Source: Deltaproteobacteria bacterium
GTDB taxonomy: Bacteria; Myxococcota_A; SURF-8
Direction: 5' to 3'
Length of the DNA: 9,175 nucleotides
Assembly (NCBI GenBank): GCA_029570245.1
Contig: JAKQSH010000108.1
Span: 1-9,175, forward strand
Position 1 is the stretch's first letter, and each line of letters starts with the position of its first letter. The notes beneath the pieces were generated by a model, which was given only the letters and a program-made list of their open reading frames with translations, made no database searches and was not told where the DNA came from. The position numbers were made by a program, and so were the translations under genes. Of this stretch, positions 1 through 6,757 are shown one piece after another.

Positions 1-119
1 GTCCGCCCGGACTGGCCGAAGCCGGCGCGTTGCCGGATGTGCTTGTCGGCGAGCAGTTGGAGCAGATAGTACCGTTGATGGGGTCTTTCAACTTTTCAGG
101 TGCGGAGTTGGAACGCTAG
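1..119 (+). CDS. C-terminal end of an unidentified protein, 5' truncated
   Basis: An open frame runs in from the left edge (first full codon at base 3) and stops at TAG 117-119. It gives 38 residues beginning PPGLAEAGALPDVL and ending FNFSGAELER. No start codon lies in the window. The tail is soluble in character, with no membrane segment, and too short for me to assign a family. It ends one base before the ATG of the NuoH-like gene, so the two are almost certainly co-transcribed and translationally coupled. In canonical nuo operons the gene before nuoH is nuoG, so a NuoG-like or other peripheral oxidoreductase subunit is a reasonable guess. That rests on position only, not on a recognised motif. 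Confidence 0.6.
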   Translation, partial: PPGLAEAGALPDVLVGEQLEQIVPLMGSFNFSGAELER

Positions 120-120
120 A

Positions 121-1173
121 ATGACGATCTTCTGGATTGCAGTTAAAGCGCTGACGATTTTCATCGTTGCCATGCTTATCGCCTCGGCGGCTACAGTGGC
201 GGGCAGACGCATCAATGGTCAGTCGATGACCCTGGGGCAGTTCAGCTCTTCCCGCATGCTGCGACTCTACATTATTCAACCCTGCGCCAGTTTCATCAAG
301 CTGCTCTTCAAAGAAAACGCCGCGCCCAGCTACGCAATCTCCGACGTGTACCAGGCTGCGCCGTATCTCAGCGTCGCAGCAGTGCTGATGATTCTGGGAG
401 TGATACCCTTCGGAGCCGAAGCCGTCATTGGAAATACTGTCGTCAAACTGCGCGTCACTTCATTCGATTCCAGTGTTCCGGCCATACTGATTCTACTGGC
501 GCCGGCTTTTTACGGCCCGATTCTGGCAGGATACTCAAGCGACAGCAAACCAGGACTGATCGGTTCAATTGCATCGCTCGGCAACCTGATAAGTCATTTC
601 ATTACAATCTGCGTAGCTGTAATGGGAGTCCTGGCTGTTTTCGGATCGGCTGCGCTGCACGAAATAGCCGGTATGCAGAGCGGGTCAATCAGCAACTGGG
701 GCATAATTTATCAGCCATTCGGATTCATGCTGTTTACCTTTGCAGCGCTTCTGCTCGGTCACGACATGCCCAACGGCAGCGCCGGAGGCTGGAACCGAAT
801 CGCCGACTGGCGCGCCGAATACACCGGACTGCGCCTGGCCATGATTTCCGCCCCCGGTTCACTGTTGATCGTAATTGTATCCATGCTGGCGGTTACTCTG
901 TATTTCGGCTCGTGCCATATTCCATGGGTTGAGTGGACAAAAGTCGCGACAATCCTTGGAAACGATGTTTCCGGCGGCGTGGTTCTGATGCTGTTGCAGA
1001 TTGCAGTGTTCGCAGTAAAAACATATCTGCTGTGCCTGCTTATGCTGTACCTGAGGACTTACATTCCTCGTCTGCGCGGTGAAGACGGAATGCTGCTTGG
1101 CTGGAAAATCCTGCTGCCGCTGGCAATTGCAAATCTGGCGCTGACAGCAATTCTGATAACAATAATAAAATAG
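121..1173 (+). CDS. Divergent NuoH-like membrane subunit (complex I / respiratory-chain subunit 1 family)
   Basis: This is a 350-residue integral membrane protein with about eight hydrophobic segments. NuoH is the complex I subunit that joins the peripheral arm to the membrane arm and forms part of the quinone cavity. NuoH landmarks appear in the expected order: SFIKLLFKE (57-65), APYLSV (80-85), AGYSSDSK with LIG (136-148), EYTGLR (233-238), and IPRLRGEDGMLLGWKILLP (315-333), which matches the NuoH C-terminal PRxRYDQxMxxGWK region. Signature residues are missing. The GERR...GPNRVG stretch after helix 1 reads AGRRINGQSM, the SYE motif reads SHF (158-160), and the acidic PEAEQEL loop reads AGGWNRI (221-227). 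It is more NuoH-like than HycD/HyfC-like. I place the start at ATG 121, one base after the upstream stop, with TGGA at 109-112. A GTG at 100 is an alternative that would add seven residues and overlap the upstream gene. The next gene is convergent, so this gene ends its operon. Family membership is fairly sure; activity as a quinone-linked subunit is doubtful. Confidence 0.75.
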   Translation: MTIFWIAVKALTIFIVAMLIASAATVAGRRINGQSMTLGQFSSSRMLRLYIIQPCASFIKLLFKENAAPSYAISDVYQAAPYLSVAAVLMILGVIPFGAEAVIGNTVVKLRVTSFDSSVPAILILLAPAFYGPILAGYSSDSKPGLIGSIASLGNLISHFITICVAVMGVLAVFGSAALHEIAGMQSGSISNWGIIYQPFGFMLFTFAALLLGHDMPNGSAGGWNRIADWRAEYTGLRLAMISAPGSLLIVIVSMLAVTLYFGSCHIPWVEWTKVATILGNDVSGGVVLMLLQIAVFAVKTYLLCLLMLYLRTYIPRLRGEDGMLLGWKILLPLAIANLALTAILITIIK

Positions 1174-1184
1174 CTGATGCGACC

Positions 1185-3848
1185 TCAGACCGGACGAGAA
1201 AAATCCCCGATGAAAATGCTAAGCTCATCCAGCAGTTGCTTTAAAGCTTCTTCGCTTGAATACGCCTGTGAAAGTCCGATGCGAAATCCTTTGCCTTTCT
1301 TCGAAGATTTCGTGTCCTTCTTCGAGCGCTTGACAGAAGACTCTTCGCGCGGAAGCATGACGACCGTGGTGTCTTCGGAAGCTTCGTAACGAACCAGCAC
1401 GCCTCTTTCGGTGAAATACTGCAACGCATTTATGAAGTTGTTTTTTGAGTACGCTTCGCCCTGCCGCAGTTCGCCCGTTAAAGACAGTTTCTTGCCTTCC
1501 ATCATCACGCGCTCTATAAAGCGGTTTTCGTTCATGCGGCGACCGTTAAGTTCCGGCAGAACGCGCGCCGCCACCCAGTAACTTTCTACAAAATTGCGAA
1601 TCATTGAAGCAAAAAGCTGGAGCGAATCAAGCGCGTTCGCGCCAAGCTCGACCTCATCACCGGAAGACTTCACAAGCATACCGGAATTGACCATGCCGTT
1701 CAGAAGATTTTCGAAACGCTGCGAGAACCCGGCATCCTGCGAAAGGATGATTTCGAATGAGAATAGTTTGGCCAGAAAACGGGATCGTTCGCGCATGGCG
1801 GCGATATCGACCCGCTTCTTTTCAAAAGACAGCAGCGCCAGAGCCAGAATGGAAGTGGGCATGAAGAAATGAATGATGTTGTTCTTGTAGAAATCCAGGG
1901 CCAGCCGTTTATTCTCGTTTATGGTGTAAATGGTTTCGTCGCCGATTTCATAAATACTTATCTGCCCCTCGCGCTTCATCATTTCGAGCGTTTCCGTCAC
2001 GGCCCATAAAGGATTATCCAGAGTGTCGGAAACATGCTGAGCCACGCCGCCGCGCACATATTCCAGCAGAAACTCAACGTTCTTAACCAGATTTTTCTGG
2101 CTTATGCCTTTTTTGCCGGATGCCAGAAGCGCCAGCGATACCAGCGAAGTCGCCGTTACGGTAGAAGCTTCGTTAATGCGGGCAATGATCTCATTGCCGA
2201 GTTTCTTGATAAAACGACGACGTTCGCTCTCGTCTATGTTCTGATAGTTAAGCCCCTCATGGGCCAGATAATCTTTAAGACTGATAGGCTCTCCGGCATT
2301 TATATATATTGCACCGTATCTCACTTTGAGCACACCGACCGCTTTTATGAGCTGGCCGGCGCCTTCTTTCTTTTTGTTCTCCCCCTCAAGCTCTTTGGAA
2401 TATGAGCCCTGCTCGATGAGCTTGCTGTAGCTCATCGAAATCGGTTGAATCATAATATCTCGTTCTGGATTTTCCAGGTAGCCGTCAAAAATCATCGACA
2501 GAATTCCCAGGCGGGGCAGAAGTAATTTGCCGGTGCGCGAACGCCCGCCCTCAATGAAAAACTCCTGGTTGTAACGCGCTTCAAGCATGCGGTTGAGATA
2601 GGTTTTCAGCAATATCGTGTACAGACGGTCACCGGCGAAACTGCGCCTTATGAATATCGCGCCCATGCGACGGAAAATGAAGCCCATCGGGAAAAAGGAC
2701 AGATTATCGCCTGCAATTATGTGCGGCGGAGCCATCTGTTCGTTGAACATGATGAAGCTGAAAACCAGATAGTCGATGTGTGATTTGTGGCTGGGAGTAA
2801 AAACTACCGGGTGTTTTTTTATCAGTTCCCGGATTCTTTCAAAACCTTTCTTATCGACTACAATGGGATTGTAAATGCGCCTGAACACACGAGAGAGCAC
2901 CCAGTCGGCGAAAGCAATGAACGAATAGCGATAATCCGCCGACATGGTTTCCAGAATCTGAGCGGCGCGCAACTCCACGTATTCCACGGACACCTGTTCT
3001 TCCGCCGCCACATCGCGAATTACATTCTGAACCTGATCGGATTTTAGAACCGTTTCAAGAATCCAGGTACGCGGCCTTGTAGCCGGTCCGGTAACGGCCA
3101 CGCGTTCTTCGGTAAAGAATTGAAACATGTCCCAACGCAGGCGGCTTACGGCGTTTTCTTTGGGTTTGCGACGCTTGCCTGAACCTTCCACCCATTCGTT
3201 CAGGTCTATGGGTTCTCCGTAACGCACAAAGGCATGCCGATAGTTGCGGAGAAAAATCACCAGCTTGCGCAGTCGTCCGGGTTGGAGCGGGTTTCCCAGA
3301 AAAATGTCGAGCCACGAACGCTGAATTGAAATTGGGCGCTTCGACCAGATGCAGATTTGCGGCAGCAGATAAATCGGCATTTCCTGCCGACACTGCCTGT
3401 CGATGAGGTCTTCCAGCAGTTCCACCTGCGATTCTGCATGCACAGAAAGAAACTTGCCTTTCTGTTGCAGGAACAGCAGCAATTGATTCTGCCCCGGACA
3501 GTTTTCCGGCTGATTCTGAGCCGGGGAAGGTTTGTTCATTACGATTCGTTCGAGCCATGTCAGAAAACGCGCCACCGGGTTTGGCTGGCTGAAGGCCAGA
3601 GGCGGAAGCCCGTTTTCGCACAGGAAATAATTCAACACCAGATAATCAATGTAGCTGCGGTATTGAATGACATGCACCACAGCTCCTTTCTTAAGACACT
3701 GCCTGATTGTCTCCGCGTTTTTTTCATCTATTTTTATCTGAGACAGCAAGCCGCCAAGCAGCCATATGAAAAAGCGCGTCAGCAGCGGCAGCTGCGAGTA
3801 ATCTTTAACGATCGTCCACTCGTGTCTGGATGAGTTGTTTTCCTTCAC
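1185..3848 (-). CDS. plsB: Glycerol-3-phosphate 1-O-acyltransferase PlsB
   Basis: PlsB transfers a fatty acyl group from acyl-ACP or acyl-CoA to position 1 of glycerol-3-phosphate at the inner membrane, the first step of phospholipid synthesis. From the GTG at 3848 it has 887 residues, against about 807 in E. coli. All four acyltransferase blocks are present: HKSHID (H354...D359, the HX4D catalytic pair), GAIFIRR (396-402), FIEGGRSRTGK (431-441) and IMIQPISMSY (465-474). A second, degenerate copy lies near the N-terminus, with YRSYID at 63-68 where Tyr replaces the catalytic His. Residues 22-38 form a hydrophobic stretch that may contact the membrane. The C-terminus has a lysine/serine-rich linker (about 840-854) followed by a short amphipathic tail. 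The start is a choice. ATG 3890 is the longest option but has no ribosome site. GTG 3848 is preceded by a perfect AAGGAGG (3857-3863) at 8 bases and by a promoter that would begin transcription near 3887. The gene is divergent from mutL and convergent with the NuoH-like gene. Confidence 0.93.
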   Translation of the reverse strand: MKENNSSRHEWTIVKDYSQLPLLTRFFIWLLGGLLSQIKIDEKNAETIRQCLKKGAVVHVIQYRSYIDYLVLNYFLCENGLPPLAFSQPNPVARFLTWLERIVMNKPSPAQNQPENCPGQNQLLLFLQQKGKFLSVHAESQVELLEDLIDRQCRQEMPIYLLPQICIWSKRPISIQRSWLDIFLGNPLQPGRLRKLVIFLRNYRHAFVRYGEPIDLNEWVEGSGKRRKPKENAVSRLRWDMFQFFTEERVAVTGPATRPRTWILETVLKSDQVQNVIRDVAAEEQVSVEYVELRAAQILETMSADYRYSFIAFADWVLSRVFRRIYNPIVVDKKGFERIRELIKKHPVVFTPSHKSHIDYLVFSFIMFNEQMAPPHIIAGDNLSFFPMGFIFRRMGAIFIRRSFAGDRLYTILLKTYLNRMLEARYNQEFFIEGGRSRTGKLLLPRLGILSMIFDGYLENPERDIMIQPISMSYSKLIEQGSYSKELEGENKKKEGAGQLIKAVGVLKVRYGAIYINAGEPISLKDYLAHEGLNYQNIDESERRRFIKKLGNEIIARINEASTVTATSLVSLALLASGKKGISQKNLVKNVEFLLEYVRGGVAQHVSDTLDNPLWAVTETLEMMKREGQISIYEIGDETIYTINENKRLALDFYKNNIIHFFMPTSILALALLSFEKKRVDIAAMRERSRFLAKLFSFEIILSQDAGFSQRFENLLNGMVNSGMLVKSSGDEVELGANALDSLQLFASMIRNFVESYWVAARVLPELNGRRMNENRFIERVMMEGKKLSLTGELRQGEAYSKNNFINALQYFTERGVLVRYEASEDTTVVMLPREESSVKRSKKDTKSSKKGKGFRIGLSQAYSSEEALKQLLDELSIFIGDFSRPV

Positions 3849-3856
3849 CGAAGCTT

Positions 3857-3863
3857 CCTCCTT
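3857..3863 (-). promoter_or_regulatory. Shine-Dalgarno site that decides the plsB start
   Basis: The minus strand reads AAGGAGG here, a perfect anti-16S match, followed by 8 bases and then GTG at 3848-3846. The longer in-frame start, ATG 3890-3888, has only AGCATCTC in front of it and an in-frame stop two codons further upstream. This favours GTG 3848 as the true plsB start. It remains possible that the ATG is used and the purine tract is coincidental (codons for Lys-Glu-Glu). Confidence 0.65.
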
Positions 3864-3893
3864 CTGTTCAGCGATGCTGCGGTCAGACATGAG

Positions 3894-3921
3894 ATGCTAT
3901 ATCCATATGCGGAGATGTCAA
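3894..3921 (-). promoter_or_regulatory. Candidate sigma-70-type promoter for plsB
   Basis: On the minus strand there is a perfect -35 hexamer TTGACA (3921-3916), a 16-base spacer, and TAGCAT (3899-3894), which matches four of six bases of TATAAT. Transcription would begin near 3887. That is just past the ATG at 3890 but about 39 bases ahead of the GTG at 3848, so promoter and strong ribosome site agree with each other and disagree with the ATG start. One arm of an imperfect inverted repeat (3909-3919) overlaps the -35, which could provide a regulatory site. Consensus matching by eye only. Confidence 0.45.
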
Positions 3922-3949
3922 GACGCACTGAGTCGTAATCGACATCCGC
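3909..3949. repeat. Imperfect inverted repeat over the plsB -35 region
   Basis: GCGGAGATGTC at 3909-3919 can pair with GACATCCGC at 3941-3949, giving nine base pairs with a 2-base bulge and a 21-base gap. The left arm covers part of the putative plsB -35 hexamer. Such a pair could be an operator half-site arrangement. It lies upstream of the predicted transcription start, so it would act as DNA rather than as an RNA hairpin in the plsB message. It could be chance. Confidence 0.3.
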
Positions 3950-3954
3950 CAGGC

Positions 3955-4007
3955 TGCGTCAACAGTCGCCGCAAAAAAGCCGTTAAACAAAGCTTGTTAT
4001 TGACGCA
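3955..4007. repeat. Perfect 8-base inverted repeat between plsB and mutL
   Basis: TGCGTCAA (3955-3962) and TTGACGCA (4000-4007) are exact reverse complements separated by 37 bases, in the middle of the divergent plsB-mutL intergenic region. A third related half, GACGCA, occurs at 3922-3927. The right arm lies between the candidate -35 and -10 of mutL. Arms 45 bases apart centre to centre (about four helical turns) would be compatible with binding on one DNA face, but that is inference. Confidence 0.35.
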
Positions 4008-4022
4008 TCTTCTGAATATCCT
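3994..4022 (+). promoter_or_regulatory. Candidate promoter for mutL-miaA
   Basis: TTGTTA at 3994-3999, a 17-base spacer and TATCCT at 4017-4022 each match four of six sigma-70 consensus bases. The mutL start follows at 4048 with a good ribosome site (GGAGAAG from 4038). This is a weak match read by eye. TTGACG at 4000-4005 is a better -35, but I see no good -10 at the right distance from it. Confidence 0.3.
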
Positions 4023-4047
4023 TTATCTCTGAAATCTGGAGAAGTAT

Positions 4048-5832
4048 ATGCTCGAAACAAAAATAAAAATTCTGCCGGACGCCGTCATAAACCGCATAGC
4101 TGCGGGCGAGGTTGTGGAGCGTCCGGCTTCCGTAGTAAAAGAACTGGTCGAGAACTCGCTGGATGCCGGAGCATCATCCATCACGGTTGAACTGGAAGAT
4201 TCAGGGCGCACTCTGATAAGAATTTCCGACGATGGCTGCGGAATGAGTCCCGACGATCTGCGCCTTTCGGTAGAACGCCATGCCACCAGTAAGCTGAATT
4301 CCGGTTCCGATCTTTTCGCCATCGGAACTCTGGGATTTCGTGGTGAAGCATTGCCGTCAATTGCGTCCGTCAGCCATTTTACCATAAGGTCACGGGCGCG
4401 CGGACAGGATTTCGGCGCGCAGATCACGGTTGAAGGCGGTAAAATTTCGGAAGTTCAGGATGCAGGCTGTCCGCCCGGAACGGAAATAGAAGTTCGCGGT
4501 TTGTTTTACAACACACCTGCTCGACGCAAGTTTATGAAATCGGATTCGACCGAGCGCGCTCACGTAACGGAAACGATGCAGCGTTTCGCGCTGGCGAACA
4601 TGCGCGTCCGTTTCCAGCTCAAGCACGATGGGCGCCTTGTTCTTAATCTGCCTGCGGTGGAAGAACTGCATGAACGCGTCGCGGCAGTGCTGGGCAGAGA
4701 ACTTTATCCGCATCTTTTCCCTGTCAACAAAAGCTTCGGTCAATTCAGACTGAGCGGAATGCTGTCGTCGCCGGAAAAATCACGTCCTTCTCAGAATGCG
4801 CTGCACCTGTTTCTGAACGGACGCCCGATAAACGACCGCTCACTCAAACATGCCGTCACGTCGGCATACGGAAGCATGCTGCAACCCGGACGCTATCCGG
4901 TTTCAGTACTGTTGCTTGAGATTCCGCTGGACGCTGTCGATGTGAACGTACATCCACAGAAAACCGAAGTGCGTTTCAGCGATCCGCGCGGAATATACAG
5001 CTTCATGCACGAAGCCGTGCGTGAAACTCTGGGAGCTTCGCCGTGGCTTGGAGGTACAATGCCTCCTGCCCGTACTCAAATGCAGGAACGTGTCGCTTCG
5101 GCCATACGCCATTATTCCGCAGCACACGCCGGACACACATCCGACGGCGGATTCAGGTTCAGCTACGGCAAAGCCGGAAGCAACGGAGAAAAAGCCGAAG
5201 CCGGAACAGCACGAGCCGATGAGCAGCTTACACCACTGAGCAGCGGATTTTTCTCGTCGCTCATTCCGCTGGCGCAACTGGACAACACTTACATTCTGTG
5301 CCAGTCGCGTGCTGGGTTGGTGCTGGTCGATCAGCACGCCGCACACGAACGAATCAATTTCGAACGACTCAAAGCCGCCTACGCAAGCGGAGAAAGCAGC
5401 GCACAGACAATGCTCTTTCCGCTACGGATGGATTTGAACCCGGCACAGGAAGCGGCGCTGGAGGAATTCTTTCCGCAGCTTGAACGCATGGGTTTTTTAA
5501 TTGATCCATTTGGAGGAAATTCCTACGCTGTAAAAGCAGCCCCGCCTATCCTGGCGGACGCGGACGTGGGCGCAGCTTTAAAAGACCTGCTGGATGAAGC
5601 CGCCTCTTTCGGCGGCAGCCGCGCCGTGCAGGAACGCATCGAGCATGCACTTTCGACTTTAGCCTGTCACGCTTCTGTGCGCGCACACGACAGGCTCAGT
5701 TTCGAGCAGATGGAATCGCTGCTGCACCGTCTGGACGGTATTGATTTTTCCGGCAACTGTCCGCACGGCAGGCCGGTGTATTTTGAAATGACTTACGAAG
5801 AACTGGAGCGGCGCTTTGGCAGAACCACCTGA
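4048..5832 (+). CDS. mutL: DNA mismatch repair protein MutL, endonuclease-type
   Basis: MutL is the ATP-dependent partner of MutS in mismatch repair. The 594 residues carry the N-terminal GHKL ATPase: the ELVENSLDAGA motif with catalytic Glu32 and Mg-binding Asn36, DDGCGM (61-66) and TLGFRGEAL (94-102). A low-complexity linker spans roughly 329-405, and the C-terminal dimerisation/nuclease domain starts near 407. The nuclease motif DQHA(X)2E(X)4E is complete (D428, H430, E434, E439). So are the accessory motifs around C540, the CPHGRP zinc site (571-576) and FGR (590-592). QTMLFP (453-458) sits where the beta-clamp-binding motif lies in Bacillus MutL. Known family biology then predicts a MutL that nicks DNA itself, activated by the sliding clamp, in a system without MutH. 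The start is ATG 4048 with GGAGAAG six bases upstream. The gene is divergent from plsB and overlaps miaA by 17 bases. Confidence 0.97.
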   Translation: MLETKIKILPDAVINRIAAGEVVERPASVVKELVENSLDAGASSITVELEDSGRTLIRISDDGCGMSPDDLRLSVERHATSKLNSGSDLFAIGTLGFRGEALPSIASVSHFTIRSRARGQDFGAQITVEGGKISEVQDAGCPPGTEIEVRGLFYNTPARRKFMKSDSTERAHVTETMQRFALANMRVRFQLKHDGRLVLNLPAVEELHERVAAVLGRELYPHLFPVNKSFGQFRLSGMLSSPEKSRPSQNALHLFLNGRPINDRSLKHAVTSAYGSMLQPGRYPVSVLLLEIPLDAVDVNVHPQKTEVRFSDPRGIYSFMHEAVRETLGASPWLGGTMPPARTQMQERVASAIRHYSAAHAGHTSDGGFRFSYGKAGSNGEKAEAGTARADEQLTPLSSGFFSSLIPLAQLDNTYILCQSRAGLVLVDQHAAHERINFERLKAAYASGESSAQTMLFPLRMDLNPAQEAALEEFFPQLERMGFLIDPFGGNSYAVKAAPPILADADVGAALKDLLDEAASFGGSRAVQERIEHALSTLACHASVRAHDRLSFEQMESLLHRLDGIDFSGNCPHGRPVYFEMTYEELERRFGRTT

Positions 5833-6757
5833 TGTTCCGAAAATCCTGGTGTTGCAGGGGCCGACCGCCTCAGGCAAAAGCCGGGCTGCGGCGAACATCG
5901 CCCTTGCCTGCGGAGGAGAAATCGTCAATGCCGACTCGCTGCAGCTCTATCGTGAATTCGACATCGGCACAGCCAAACCAACGCAAGAAGAACGCGCCGA
6001 AGTTCCGCATCATCTTTTCGACGTGCTCAAACCGACTGAGATCAGTGACGCAGGCTGGTATATACGTACAGCAGGAGCGGCCATAGCGGACATTTCCGCG
6101 CGCGGACAGCTGCCTGTAGTGTGCGGAGGAACCAATCTGTACATTCGCGCCCTGCTGGGCGGCATCGCCGATATGCCGTCGCGCAATAACGAACTGCGCC
6201 GGGAGTATGAAGCCCTGCTTGCGTCAGAAGGCGTTGCGGCGCTCTTCGCCCGCCTCGAAAGGATTTCACCCGACGCAGCCGAACACATCGACCGCCTCAA
6301 TCCGGTGCGCATCATGCGTGCGCTCGAAGTGCAGGAGCAATCCGGGCGCGCCATATGGGAATGGCAACGCGAACACGCTTTTGCAGAACGACCATACAGA
6401 GCATTGCGCTTCGGGCTGACAGTCGATTCAGACGAACTGCGCAGCCGTATACGCGCACGAGTGGAACAGATGCTGGCGGACGGACTGATAAACGAATGTT
6501 CGGCCATACGCGACAGATACAAAGGATTCAGCGTACCGCCTCTGGGGTCCATAGGCTACAGCGAAGTTTGCGCATTTCTTGACGGCGAGCTGAATGAATC
6601 CGAACTGGCGGAAAAAATCGAAATCTCAACCTGGCGATACGCCAAGCGCCAGATCACATGGATCAAGCGAGAGAAAGGCATTGAATTTTTCCGCTGGCCC
6701 TCAGACGAACCGCAAATGATCGAGCGTGTGCGCTCATTCCTCGCTGCTGTCGATTGA
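5816..6757 (+). CDS. miaA: tRNA dimethylallyltransferase MiaA
   Basis: MiaA transfers a dimethylallyl group from DMAPP to N6 of adenosine 37 in tRNAs that read codons starting with U. The 313 residues are normal family length. Visible motifs are the P-loop GPTASGKS (15-22), DSLQLY (40-45) with IGTAKPT (50-56), PHHLFDV (64-70), GGTNLY (104-109) and the C-terminal KRQITWIKR (277-285). The start is TTG at 5816. GGAG at 5805-5808 lies seven bases upstream, and no ATG or GTG in a sensible place precedes the P-loop. It overlaps the end of mutL by 17 bases, so translation is probably coupled and the rare start may hold expression low. mutL-miaA adjacency is widespread in bacteria. The last eight codons overlap the last eight codons of obg on the other strand. 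Confidence 0.96.
   Translation: MAEPPDVPKILVLQGPTASGKSRAAANIALACGGEIVNADSLQLYREFDIGTAKPTQEERAEVPHHLFDVLKPTEISDAGWYIRTAGAAIADISARGQLPVVCGGTNLYIRALLGGIADMPSRNNELRREYEALLASEGVAALFARLERISPDAAEHIDRLNPVRIMRALEVQEQSGRAIWEWQREHAFAERPYRALRFGLTVDSDELRSRIRARVEQMLADGLINECSAIRDRYKGFSVPPLGSIGYSEVCAFLDGELNESELAEKIEISTWRYAKRQITWIKREKGIEFFRWPSDEPQMIERVRSFLAAVD

Noticed and set aside
1171..1190. A shared terminator between the NuoH-like gene and plsB
   Set aside because: The 11 bases between the stops (1174-1184) contain no stem and no T-run, so I cannot support a terminator there.
3055..3621. A 188-codon minus-strand frame inside plsB in another reading frame
   Set aside because: The plsB frame is motif-supported through this whole stretch. 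The alternative is Arg/Ala/Gly-rich and unlike any protein I know.
3888..3890. ATG at 3890 as the plsB start
   Set aside because: It has no ribosome site and would be cut off by the best promoter in the region. It is kept as an alternative, not excluded.
3835..4032. A 65-codon plus-strand frame spanning the start of plsB and the intergenic region
   Set aside because: It begins antisense to plsB, has no ribosome site, and runs through the proposed promoters. No conserved feature is visible.
6010..6552. A 180-codon minus-strand frame opposite miaA
   Set aside because: It is fully antisense to a well-supported miaA, and its Ser/Arg-rich composition is typical of shadow frames.
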